From positions 1,116,001-1,180,000 of the forward strand of contig JADJPZ010000004.1 of the NCBI GenBank assembly GCA_016713025.1: a DNA stretch of 64,000 bases. The letters are read 5' to 3'. The DNA comes from Saprospiraceae bacterium (GTDB taxonomy: Bacteria > Bacteroidota > Bacteroidia > Chitinophagales > Saprospiraceae). Position numbers and translations under genes: made by a program. The notes under the pieces were generated by a model that had not been told where the DNA came from, did not search any database, and worked only from the letters and a program-made list of their open reading frames with translations. This document shows positions 9,485-17,623 of this stretch, piece by piece; positions within the stretch are counted from its first letter, which is position 1; every line of letters begins with the position of its first letter.

Positions 9485-9740
9485 TACATTTGTAAGCAAA
9501 ATAGTGCCCGGAACAATTTATAGCATTGCATAAAAAGTGAGACATCCGGGCACCGGCGTCCATGGGAATTTGGATCACTTAGCTGCTTTCATGGGGGTGA
9601 TAGCAGAGAGATTACATAACGATACTATGTTGGATTGATAAGTATCTGCAATCGTCAGAAGTGATCTGCTTTGAAAAATTCAAAAAGTATGCCAATTCAT
9701 ATTATTGCCATCCAGGAATTTTAAAATAACCACAATTGCC
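9485..9740 (+). other. Intergenic segment: possible promoter plus structured RNA, or a gene remnant
   Basis: The 681 bp between nrdA and pdhB hold no intact gene. TACATTTG at 9485-9492 matches the -7 promoter box. Directly after it, GTGCCCGGA (9504-9512) pairs perfectly with TCCGGGCAC (9545-9553), and further G/C-richer pairing follows around GCTGC and GCAGAG. Alternatively, two short protein-like stretches in neighbouring frames (HLAAFMGVIAERLH, then a segment ending YANSYYCHPGILK) could be remnants of a decayed gene. No known RNA family (SRP, 6S, tmRNA, RNase P) was recognised. Both readings are uncertain. Confidence 0.2.
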
Positions 9741-9817
9741 AAAAAATGACCCAATCAAATTTGGTAATCAATTTAATCAATTACCATTTTTTAATTAAAA
9801 TTGATCATTCTTGAATA

Positions 9818-9972
9818 AGAGTATGTTTAAAATTTTTCTTAGTTGTAAATCAAGAGATTATGGTTCTGGCTATAAAATAATCAACGCATTTAGCGAACTA
9901 AATAAGGCGATTATTTTGAAGCCAGGTTCATAATGCATTGATTTTAAGGCAATAAAAATTCAAACATACTCT
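9818..9972. repeat. Family I MITE-like element, copy 2
   Basis: A 155-bp element nearly identical along its length to 385-540, with ends AGAGTATGTTTAAA and the complementary CATACTCT. TAA lies directly outside GAGTATG and CATACTC on both sides, a possible 3-bp target duplication. It lies upstream of the pdhB promoter and contains no reading frame. Confidence 0.75.
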
Positions 9973-10011
9973 AAGGTAAAAATATAAAAGAGGAAGATGT
10001 AGAACAGATTA

Positions 10012-10042
10012 TTGCCATTTCTATTATAATTCATTATTTTTG
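10012..10042 (+). promoter_or_regulatory. Promoter of pdhB (TTG, 20-bp spacer, TATTTTTG)
   Basis: TTG at 10012-10014 is separated by 20 bases from TATTTTTG at 10035-10042, close to the Bacteroidota arrangement TTTG-N19-TAnnTTTG. The pdhB ATG is 39 bases downstream of the box. Confidence 0.55.
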
Positions 10043-10080
10043 CAAAGTTTTTTTATAAAATTGACAAAAAGAAATCAAAA

Positions 10081-11067
10081 ATGCCAAGGATATTAACATT
10101 GAGGGACGCACTGGGAGAAGCCATGTCCGAAGAGATGAGGAGAGATGAAAATGTCTTTCTGATGGGCGAAGAAGTTGCCGAATATAATGGAGCTTACAAG
10201 GTCAGTAAGGGCATGCTTGAGGAGTTCGGAGCAAAAAGAGTGATAGATACTCCTATTGCAGAATTAGGATTTGCAGGGATCGGTGTAGGAGCAGCGATGA
10301 ATGGCCTGCGACCCATTATTGAATTTATGACGTGGAATTTTGCCGTATTGGCATTCGATCAGATAGTCAATAATGCAGCCAAAACACTTTCACAATCTGC
10401 AGGACAATTCAAATGCCCCATCGTATTCAGAGGACCTTCCGGGTCGGCTGGACAGCTTGCTCAGCAGCATTCTCAGACATTTGAAAGCTGGATGGCAAAT
10501 ATACCGGGCGTTAAGGTTATCTCTTGTATTGACCCCGCTGATGCCAAAGGTTTGTTAAAATCAGCTATTCGTGATGATGATCCGGTATGTGTGATGGAGT
10601 CAGAATCATTTTATGGGTTGAAAGGTGAAGTTCCTGATGGCGACTATCTGGTACCAATAGGAAAGGCTGCTGTGAGAAGGGAAGGCACAGATGTTACTAT
10701 AGTATCTTACAATAAAATGATGGAAGTAGTCAAAGATGCTGCCATCGAACTTGAAAAGCAGGGAATCTCTGCCGAAGTTATCGATTTACGTACCATCAGA
10801 CCACTGGATCATAAAACTATTGTCGGGTCAGTCAAAAAAACCAACAGGCTTGTAGTGGTCGATGAAGCCTGGCCTTTTGCCGGAGTTTCTGCCGAAATAG
10901 CTTATGAAATTCAGAAGTACGCTTTTGACTACCTTGATGCACCTGTGACAAGAGTGAATTCTGCAGACACTTCTTTGCCTTATGCACCGACATTTCTGGA
11001 TGAATACCTACCTACACCTGCCAAAGTGATCAGGGCAGTGAAGGAAGTGATGTACGTCAGAGGTTAA
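10081..11067 (+). CDS. pdhB: Pyruvate dehydrogenase E1 component, beta subunit
   Basis: A 328-residue E1 beta subunit of the two-chain pyruvate dehydrogenase E1. It starts MPRILTLRDALGEAMSEEM and has the transketolase pyrimidine-binding domain with FLMGEEVAEYNGAYKV, IDTPIAELGFAGIGVGAAM and FRGPSGSAGQLAQQHSQ. The C-terminal transketolase domain includes VTIVSYNKMMEVVKDAA and VVDEAWPFAGVSAEI. With the alpha subunit it decarboxylates pyruvate and acetylates E2. Neither the alpha subunit nor E2 is adjacent, so this gene stands alone, as is common in this phylum. Its stop codon overlaps that of the convergent pseudouridine synthase gene by four bases. Confidence 0.92.
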   Translation: MPRILTLRDALGEAMSEEMRRDENVFLMGEEVAEYNGAYKVSKGMLEEFGAKRVIDTPIAELGFAGIGVGAAMNGLRPIIEFMTWNFAVLAFDQIVNNAAKTLSQSAGQFKCPIVFRGPSGSAGQLAQQHSQTFESWMANIPGVKVISCIDPADAKGLLKSAIRDDDPVCVMESESFYGLKGEVPDGDYLVPIGKAAVRREGTDVTIVSYNKMMEVVKDAAIELEKQGISAEVIDLRTIRPLDHKTIVGSVKKTNRLVVVDEAWPFAGVSAEIAYEIQKYAFDYLDAPVTRVNSADTSLPYAPTFLDEYLPTPAKVIRAVKEVMYVRG

Positions 11068-11765
11068 TCAATAGTAAAAGTTCTCCATATTGCGAGGGAT
11101 GGCGGATCGGCCTTAATGACAATCTTTTCATTTTTTACCGGGTGTATAAATGACATTTTGTAGCAATGCAATGCTATGGACTTATCATGCAGTGGATACT
11201 CTGCTCCATATTTTAAATCTCCAATGATAGGACTGCCAATTTTGCTCAGTTGTGTCCTTATCTGATGTGGTCTTCCTGTGATAGGATGCACTTCCAGGAG
11301 CACCTTGGCATCCAGTTCACCAACAAGGTGATATTCCAGTATGGCTTCTTTAGTTCCTGTCTTTTTTGATGCGTACGCTCGGGTGATATTTTTCTGTTCA
11401 TCCTTTATCAAGTGATGTACCAGTGTGCCTGAAAATTCTTCAGGCCTAACTGCAACTATTGCCAGATAAGTCTTTTCCATGGTGTGTTCTCTGAGCATTT
11501 TGTTCATTCTCTCCAGAGCTTTGGATGTTCTGGCAAATATGACTACTCCACTTACAGGTCTGTCCAACCTGTGTATCACACCAAGAAATACATCTCCGGG
11601 TTTGCCATATCGGATTTTTATATACTCTTTGACTAAATCAGATAGGGTAGTGTCTCCTGTTTCGTCACCATGCACGAGTGCTCCGGCAGGTTTGTTGATG
11701 GCTATAAGATGGTTGTCTTCGTATATGACTGATAAGCCGTTGAGCTGAAATTTTTGTCTGTTCAT
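11064..11765 (-). CDS. RluA-family RNA pseudouridine synthase
   Basis: A 233-residue enzyme that isomerises uridine to pseudouridine in RNA. The catalytic motif is VIHRLDRPVSGVVIFART, with Asp of HRLD as the nucleophile. The early VIYEDNHLIAINKPAG and the late VHPITGRPHQIRTQLSKIG are also diagnostic. No S4 RNA-binding domain precedes the catalytic domain. The family cannot be assigned to 23S rRNA or tRNA from sequence alone. The start ATG lies only a few bases after a TACCTTTG promoter box, so the transcript may be leaderless. The 3' end overlaps pdhB tail-to-tail. Confidence 0.88.
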   Translation of the reverse strand: MNRQKFQLNGLSVIYEDNHLIAINKPAGALVHGDETGDTTLSDLVKEYIKIRYGKPGDVFLGVIHRLDRPVSGVVIFARTSKALERMNKMLREHTMEKTYLAIVAVRPEEFSGTLVHHLIKDEQKNITRAYASKKTGTKEAILEYHLVGELDAKVLLEVHPITGRPHQIRTQLSKIGSPIIGDLKYGAEYPLHDKSIALHCYKMSFIHPVKNEKIVIKADPPSLAIWRTFTID

Positions 11766-11769
11766 AGTG

Positions 11770-11777
11770 CAAAGGTA
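11770..11777 (-). promoter_or_regulatory. -7 box TACCTTTG directly before the pseudouridine synthase ATG
   Basis: TACCTTTG on the minus strand ends four bases before the ATG. If transcription starts at the usual distance, the mRNA would begin at or very close to the start codon. The remaining sequence to 12073 shows no gene. Confidence 0.45.
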
Positions 11778-12073
11778 AGTTTAAAGCGTATTATTTTGTA
11801 TGATTTAATGATTTTAAAAGCAATGTCGTTTAGTTGATGTGTTTTTACTTGTTTTTACCCATCCCTGCATCAAAGAATAGAAATGAAGTATTCAGGATTC
11901 TGTATTGGTAAATGCATTTCAGTTCAAGTCACTATTTCCTATTTTCATAATAAAAACTAATAAAAACCAAAAAAAAGAAAACTCTGGACAGAAAAGGAAG
12001 CCCTTAATGGATGTTAATCTGCCTTCTGCTTAGCTTTGTCTAATAAATTTACATTAGATAAGGTCAGTTGTCT

Positions 12074-12081
12074 TATCTTTG
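12074..12081 (+). promoter_or_regulatory. -7 box TATCTTTG of the lytS-lytR pair
   Basis: TATCTTTG is an exact TAnnTTTG match, 28 bases before the ATG at 12110. No convincing -33 element at the standard distance. Confidence 0.45.
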
Positions 12082-12109
12082 TTGAAAGTATTTTATCAAA
12101 TTGACTTTA

Positions 12110-13156
12110 ATGGTGCCCATTATAAAGCAGGAAATAGTCAAATGGTCCAAAAAGAAGGCCTTTTACCACGTGGTCTTCTGGGTATCTCTATTTGTGGTCA
12201 ATCTTGTGGCCAGTATCCCACAGATGGGTTTTGCACTTGCATTTTTGACTGACATTGTCAATGTAGGTTTTTTTGCTGTCATAGTATATTTCAACCTTTT
12301 GTATCTTTTCCCCTGGTACCTGAAACACAAAAATCTTTGGTATCATTTTTTATCACTGGCTTTAGCATCATTGTTATTGATGCCGATCAAGACTGTATTG
12401 TTTTTAGGGGCTACTACAGGATATCCGGTGGCGCAGTATTCATACTATTCCAATCAATTTTTTATCTTTGTATCTACATTTTTTGCAGGAGCCAGCGCCA
12501 CTATTTATCAGATTACCAATGAATGGTTGGTGCAGCAAAGAGATAAAAAACACCTTTAAAGTCAGAATCTTCAGTCTGAACTAAGGTTTCTTAAATCTCA
12601 GATCAATCCGCATTTTCTTTTTAATACGCTTAACAGCTTGTATGCATTGACACTTAAAAAATCGGATCTGGCACCTGAGATCGTCCTAAAATTGTCTGAA
12701 ATGATGAGGTATATGCTGTATGAATGCAATGAAAAAGAGGTGCCATTGAGTAAAGAGATCAACTATATGCAAAACTATCTCGAGCTTGAAAAGTTACGGC
12801 ACGGAAATAAAATGCTGATAGACTTAAAGATAAATGGTGAAATCGAAGATCAAAAAATTGCTCCACTCATGCTGATTCCTTTTATCGAAAACTCTTTTAA
12901 ACATGGATTGAGTACTCAGGTGTCTCAGGGATTTGTGAATCTTGAGATGATGGTGCAGCACAGTGATCTGCATATGACACTTGAAAATAGTAAAGCACCG
13001 TCAATGCCTAAAATCAACGGTAAAAGATCCGGCGGAATCGGTCTTGCCAATGTCAAAAGGCGTATGATGATCCTGTATCCTGAAAAACATTCGCTTTCCA
13101 TCAGCGAAAGCCCGAATACCTATAAAATCGAATTAGATTTGCAACTTACAAATTAA
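12110..13156 (+). pseudogene. LytS-type sensor histidine kinase interrupted by one in-frame stop
   Basis: Reading in one frame from ATG 12110, the protein has four membrane helices (about residues 15-130), then VQQRDKKHL, a TAA stop at 12557-12559, and continues in the same frame with SQNLQSELRFLKSQINPHFL. The continuation holds the phosphoacceptor motif QINPHFLFNTLN (His codon 12611-12613), the N-box-like MLIPFIENSFKHG and the G-box SGGIGLANVKRRM, ending at 13156. There is no ATG, GTG or TTG between the stop and the His codon; the first in-frame start (TTG 12638) lies after the His. The second half alone therefore cannot be a normal kinase. The damage is a single codon (a sense codon such as AAA to TAA); frame and both domains are otherwise intact, so it is recent, a sequencing error, or read through. 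The response-regulator gene starts 27 bases downstream. Confidence 0.8.
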
Positions 13157-13183
13157 CCATCTAAATTTTATTAAAAAGTAAAA

Positions 13184-13912
13184 ATGATCAAAGCAATTAT
13201 CGTAGATGACGAGCCTCTGGCTCTCGAAGTACTAGAGACATACATTTCAAGGATTCCGGAAATCCAATTGGTACAAAAGTGTGAAAATGCATTTGAAGCA
13301 AATGAAGCACTAAAAAATCATCAGATAGACTTGATGTTTCTTGATATCCAGATGCCCCAGTTGTCAGGGATAGAATTTCTAAAAACTCTGGCTAATCCAC
13401 CTTGCGTTATTTTCACCACAGCTTATCCGGACTATGCTGTAGAAGGATTTGAGCTCAATGCTACAGATTATCTGCTCAAGCCTATCTCTCTTGAGAGATT
13501 CATGAAAGCGGTAAATAAAGTGTCCGAAAGATTGGGTGCAAAAAGAGGAGAATTTGATAATAATCATCACCAGGAAGGAGCAGAAGATTTCTTCTTTGTC
13601 AAAGCGGATAAAAAATTAGTTAAAATCAATTTTGATGACATCCTCTATATTGAAGGTCTCAAGGACTATGTAATCATAAGGCAGGAAACAGGAAGGGTGA
13701 TCACTTTACAAACCATGAAGAGTCTTGAAGATCGATTGCCTGATGCTAAGTTCAAAAGAGTGCACAGGTCATTTATAGTCAATATCAAAAAGATCACCGC
13801 CATACTTGGTAATATGGTAGAACTCATAGAAGGTGGTAAAGTCAAACAACTTCCCATCGGCAAAAATTATAGGGATGAGCTTCTTGATATGATCAATGAA
13901 AATAAGCTGTAA
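13184..13912 (+). CDS. LytTR-family response regulator
   Basis: A 242-residue two-component regulator. The N-terminal receiver (about 1-120) has the acidic pocket AIIVDDEPLA, the phosphoacceptor Asp in LMFLDIQMPQLSG, the conserved Thr in IFTTAYPDYA and the Lys in YLLKPIS. The C-terminal LytTR DNA-binding domain (about 140-240) includes FFFVKADKKLVKI, ILYIEGLKDYV and FKRVHRSFIVN. It is the natural partner of the LytS-like kinase upstream. Since that kinase is interrupted, this regulator may now be uncoupled or act with another kinase. Target genes cannot be deduced. Confidence 0.93.
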   Translation: MIKAIIVDDEPLALEVLETYISRIPEIQLVQKCENAFEANEALKNHQIDLMFLDIQMPQLSGIEFLKTLANPPCVIFTTAYPDYAVEGFELNATDYLLKPISLERFMKAVNKVSERLGAKRGEFDNNHHQEGAEDFFFVKADKKLVKINFDDILYIEGLKDYVIIRQETGRVITLQTMKSLEDRLPDAKFKRVHRSFIVNIKKITAILGNMVELIEGGKVKQLPIGKNYRDELLDMINENKL

Positions 13913-13930
13913 GCTTAATTAATTGAATTC

Positions 13931-14050
13931 ACTCCGAAAATTTTTTAATGAACAGATTTAAATGATTTCTACTACATTGATAATCAAACGTTTCCCTTTA
14001 GGGGAAGGGTAAAAAACGTTTGATTATCATAAAATATTTGTTTTCGGAGT
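13931..14050. terminator. Nested inverted repeats between convergent genes
   Basis: TGATAATCAAACGTTT (13978-13993) pairs perfectly with AAACGTTTGATTATCA (14014-14029) around a CCCTTTAGGGGAAGGG loop. Outside it ACTCCGAAAA (13931-13940) pairs with TTTTCGGAGT (14041-14050). The whole 120 bp could be a bidirectional terminator between the LytTR gene and the convergent lipoprotein gene, or a decayed palindromic element. No long U-run follows the stem. Confidence 0.45.
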
Positions 14051-14071
14051 AGACTCATCCAAATGCGATTG

Positions 14072-15541
14072 TCAAAACTCAAAACAGCCTAAATCCGGAG
14101 TGGATTTGCGGGCTTTATTCAGGATGTCAACCGGTACCTGAGAAAGAAATTTTCCTTTACTCAGTGCAACAGACATTGTATCCAGACGGTAGTCTCCTGT
14201 ATTTCTTTTGAGAAAGAGTTTGTCGGTATTTTTTAAATTTACGCACGAAAGACAATTATCAAAAAAATCAGGATGATTTTTGGGAAGCAGCAATTCATCA
14301 ACTTTTACGGCACAATTTGAAAATTTGTATTTAAACTGATTTTTGGGACCTACCCGAACGAGACCAATTTCGTCCCTGTCTGAACCGGCAAATATACAAT
14401 TGGTAAAGTCAGCATTCAGTCTGTAGACTCTTGCACCCTCCGTGCATAGAGGATCAGAGCAGTAAAAATCAGTTAGGACTACCGATTCATTCTGACCTTC
14501 ATAACTTCCTACTGAACAATAGTTGAAAGTATAGTTGCCGCCATAAGTCAGCTGGATACTGTAATTACTATTGTCATACATGAGACAATTTTCACCATAT
14601 ATGCTGGCGTGCCTGCCTATGACTGCCGGGCCGCCTGTATTGTAGATCCTGCAGGAGTGTAGAGATACATCCGACATCGAATCAGCTCTGATTCCAATGA
14701 TGGAATTCTTGATTATGGTATGTGTGAGTTTGTTATTTCTGCTATGATACCAAAATAGTAATCCTACCCATTGAGATTTGACATCTTCATATTCTTTTTC
14801 CAATCTTGCTCCCTGGATGATGACTGGCCGGTCAACAGTACCTTTAGATTCGAGTTTACCATTTTGATTGAATACAATGAGTCCGTCATTATATGCTGAC
14901 GAAGAATCCCGCACTATGCCACCATGTACATAAATACGACATCCCGGCGGCAGCACCAGTGTACAGCTATCAACTATTAGTATGCCATAAATCACATAAG
15001 GTTTCGGGTCATTCCATACCCTTTGACCGAAATTGCATGAAAGTAAAGCACCCTTACCTCTTCCGCTTGTTGAAGGAACGTAGTTGGCATTCTGACCCCA
15101 CGCTTCGAGATATAGTTTTTGGGTATTGCCATTGACGCTGATGTCCAGATAGTCTTCTATGACAAACGGAGAGATGCTGAGTGGTTGATTGGGGTCTATG
15201 GTGGTCTCGACAAAGATGTAGATACTGTCCCGGCTTCCGATTTCAATGTTTTTTACGACGGGGCCTTTTATACCATCTGCATTGATCCTGAAAAACCTGT
15301 TATTTTGATTTTTTAAAGTCACATCCACCTTGATAGGTTGGTCTTTGGGATTATATACTTTTACGGATCTTGTGGCAGATCCCAGACTTGTAAATACCGT
15401 ATCAAATCGCAAGGTATCGACCGAAAACCGCAGTTTTACATCATTGTTTTCATAATAGTCATCTTTTCGGCAAGCCGTAATGCTGAAAATAACACCAAAT
15501 AAAATAATACCTAACAGTTTATTGATATTCACAATATACAA
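14072..15541 (-). CDS. Lipoprotein with right-handed beta-helix-like region
   Basis: A 489-residue exported lipoprotein. The signal peptide LLGIILFGVIFSITACRKDD ends in a lipobox with Cys. Residues about 35-140 resemble an Ig-like module (FDTVFTSLGSATRSVKVYNP). The rest reads like a right-handed parallel beta-helix, with segments of the kind THTIIKNSIIGIRADSMSD, SLHSCRIYNTGGPAVIG and DFTNCIFAGSDRDE. The C-terminus DLGCFEF is typical of Bacteroidota beta-helix surface proteins. It probably sits on the outer membrane; the ligand or substrate is unknown. No partner gene is adjacent. Confidence 0.7.
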   Translation of the reverse strand: MYIVNINKLLGIILFGVIFSITACRKDDYYENNDVKLRFSVDTLRFDTVFTSLGSATRSVKVYNPKDQPIKVDVTLKNQNNRFFRINADGIKGPVVKNIEIGSRDSIYIFVETTIDPNQPLSISPFVIEDYLDISVNGNTQKLYLEAWGQNANYVPSTSGRGKGALLSCNFGQRVWNDPKPYVIYGILIVDSCTLVLPPGCRIYVHGGIVRDSSSAYNDGLIVFNQNGKLESKGTVDRPVIIQGARLEKEYEDVKSQWVGLLFWYHSRNNKLTHTIIKNSIIGIRADSMSDVSLHSCRIYNTGGPAVIGRHASIYGENCLMYDNSNYSIQLTYGGNYTFNYCSVGSYEGQNESVVLTDFYCSDPLCTEGARVYRLNADFTNCIFAGSDRDEIGLVRVGPKNQFKYKFSNCAVKVDELLLPKNHPDFFDNCLSCVNLKNTDKLFLKRNTGDYRLDTMSVALSKGKFLSQVPVDILNKARKSTPDLGCFEF

Positions 15542-16013
15542 AGTTTCTACATTTACAGAAAGGAGTATGGTTCAATTTTTTTCACTTGAGGCAAATTGAA
15601 ACATTTTAAACATACTTTAAACGCAGGATTATCAATTTTATTCCTGTTTAGGAAAAAAAAATGTTTTGCTTTAAAACTGATAGATGTGATGAGTCAACTC
15701 ACGGTTTCTTCTTCCTTGTCTTCAAAACCCTGTCCGGTATCTAATGAAATCAAAGTAAGGTTTGATACTATAACAAAGAAATAAATTTTTGGATGTCACT
15801 TTATAAAGGTTAACGTTATAGCGAATAGAAAATTTTTTGTAATAATTTTAAATCATAATTTATTGTAAATTAAATAATTATGATTTTGAATTTTTGCAAT
15901 CAATTTTCTTTTTGGTATAGTTAAACTCATTTTTCTATTTTTGCAGGATTATAGTGCTTATTTTATCAGGAAGGTAATATATGTTTGCATTTTAAGGAAA
16001 AAAAAACAATGTT
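15542..16013. other. 472-bp intergenic region with the holA promoter
   Basis: Divergent region between the lipoprotein and holA. TATTTTTG at 15936-15943 is an exact -7 box, with TTTG at 15911-15914 upstream (21-base spacer, slightly long). A 62-codon frame at 15596-15784 starts with TTG, has no recognisable motif and was not accepted as a gene. Confidence 0.5.
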
Positions 16014-17015
16014 ATGTCCGCTGAGGATATCATTAAAGATTTAAAATCCGGAGTCATAAGTCCTATGTATTTATTGCATGGTGAGGAATGGTACTATATA
16101 GATATAGTGGTAAATTATGTAGAAGATCACTTACTATCTGATATGGAAAAAGCTTTTAATCAAGTGGTAATATATGGAAAAGATGCCAACGTAACAGCAA
16201 TCATAGATGAAGCCAGACAATATCCCATGATGTCCACAAAAAGGGTCATCCTGCTAAAGGAGGCTCAACAAATGAAGGGAATTTCAGAGTTGCTTCCTTA
16301 TGCTGAGAAGCCAGTAGGCACTACTGTGTTGGTCATTTGTTATAAATACGGGAAACTCGATAAAAGAACAAAATTTTATAAAGCACTTGAAAGTAATGGC
16401 GTAATATTTGAATCAAAAAAAATATACGATAATCAGGTAGCATCGTGGGTTCGTGACTTTTTAAAAGCAGGTGGATATACAGCTGCTGACGGTGTACACG
16501 AACTTGTTGCCGAATACCTTGGCTCTGATTTGTCCAAAGTGAGTAATGAACTGACCAAGCTGATGCTGAATGTACCCAAGTCAAGGCAAATTACCATGGA
16601 TGATGTGCGGGATGTGATCGGTATAAGCAAAGAATTTGACGTGTTCGAATTGCAAAAGATGCTTGGAGAAAGGAATTTTGCTAAAGCAACTCAAATTATA
16701 AAATATCTTTCTGACAATCAAGGTCCCAATCCTGCTGTGGTCATCATAACCAATTTATTTGGATATTTCAATAAAGTCATGATCACTCATCAGCATGGAG
16801 CAAAAAGTGATCAGGAACTATCAAAACTGACAGGAATAAACCCATTTTTTCTCAAAGAGTATCGGCAGGCAGCAAAAAACTATTCAAAAAATCAGCTGGT
16901 TTCAATTTTTAAAGCTTTAAAAAATGCAGATAAAGCATCAAAAGGTATTGGCAATAGAAGGAATGATGTGTCTTCTATTTACAAAGATTTTTTGATATCC
17001 TGCATGACAGCATAA
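16014..17015 (+). CDS. holA: DNA polymerase III delta subunit (clamp loader)
   Basis: A 333-residue delta subunit, which opens the beta sliding clamp as part of the clamp loader. The N-terminal part has PMYLLHGEEWYYIDIVVNYV (the degenerate P-loop region of HolA), then DEARQYPMMSTKRVILLKEA and a LLPYAEKPVGTTVLVICYKY beta strand. The C-terminal helical domain includes ELTKLMLNVP and DVFELQKMLGERNFAKA, and the collar domain ends near RRNDVSSIYKDFLISCMTA. Length is normal. An intrinsic terminator follows immediately, so it is a single-gene unit. Confidence 0.92.
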   Translation: MSAEDIIKDLKSGVISPMYLLHGEEWYYIDIVVNYVEDHLLSDMEKAFNQVVIYGKDANVTAIIDEARQYPMMSTKRVILLKEAQQMKGISELLPYAEKPVGTTVLVICYKYGKLDKRTKFYKALESNGVIFESKKIYDNQVASWVRDFLKAGGYTAADGVHELVAEYLGSDLSKVSNELTKLMLNVPKSRQITMDDVRDVIGISKEFDVFELQKMLGERNFAKATQIIKYLSDNQGPNPAVVIITNLFGYFNKVMITHQHGAKSDQELSKLTGINPFFLKEYRQAAKNYSKNQLVSIFKALKNADKASKGIGNRRNDVSSIYKDFLISCMTA

Positions 17016-17017
17016 AA

Positions 17018-17040
17018 AAAAGGAGTCGATGACTCCTTTT
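17018..17040 (+). terminator. Intrinsic terminator of holA
   Basis: AAAAGGAGTC, a GAT loop, then GACTCCTTTT: a perfect 10-bp stem ending in T residues three bases after the holA stop codon. Confidence 0.85.
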
Positions 17041-17168
17041 GATTTTTACATTTTTAGATTATTATCTTTGAGATTATCCCAACATTTATATTAAGTAAAA
17101 GATTGAATTACATCAGTATAAGACTGGATTTCAGCTTCTCATTACAAAGTTATAATGTAAAATGAAGA

Positions 17169-17426
17169 TTATACTCCTATGTTTTGTGCTTCCGCTATGA
17201 TTCTCTTTGCAAGATTCATAATTTTATCATCATCAAGATGCACAATGCCACCTTCAGGCCCGGGTTCGATATGGCATCCTACTACCTGTCCATTCTGATA
17301 TTTTTTTGCCCCAAAATAATTACGTACAGTTTGCTCTTCTATACTTAGTTCTGATGCAATCCTGCTTACACTACCTGTAGGCAAGGCGTGCTTGATTCTT
17401 CTTAGTTCTTCAAATGTGATATTCAT
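17169..17426 (-). CDS. Small HTH-like DNA-binding protein, conserved type
   Basis: An 85-residue protein. Residues about 3-45 (FEELRRIKHALPTGSVSRIA, then SELSIEEQTVRNYFGAKKY) look like a helix-turn-helix with a recognition helix around EEQTVRNYF. The second half, GCHIEPGPEGGIVHLDDDKI followed by MNLAKRIIAEAQ, is conserved-looking but of unknown role. It resembles small DNA-binding proteins seen in Bacteroidota, but I cannot name a characterised family. It is transcribed alone between holA and the aminotransferase. A regulatory or nucoid role is a guess. Confidence 0.6.
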   Translation of the reverse strand: MNITFEELRRIKHALPTGSVSRIASELSIEEQTVRNYFGAKKYQNGQVVGCHIEPGPEGGIVHLDDDKIMNLAKRIIAEAQNIGV

Positions 17427-17623
17427 GTCTGAAAGAATTTTGTGTTATTAAATAAAATATTATGAATCCGAAAAATACAAATTTGTTTGAGACTTTATAT
17501 TTTTAGTTAACAAAAAATTTACAAATTTGTTAAAAGTTATCCTTTTTCCGTTGATTCAAAAAATGAAATATGGTTTGAAAATCCAGCTCTCATTCATAAC
17601 CATAAGATAATTCAGAAAAAAAC

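Noticed and set aside
11821..11850. AATGTCGTTTAGTT, like the left end of repeat A
   Set aside because: No matching right end was found within the intergenic region; may be a remnant, but not enough to call an element.
15596..15784. 62-codon reading frame between the lipoprotein gene and holA
   Set aside because: TTG start, no recognised motif, no promoter box or overlap with neighbours; likely chance in AT-rich DNA.
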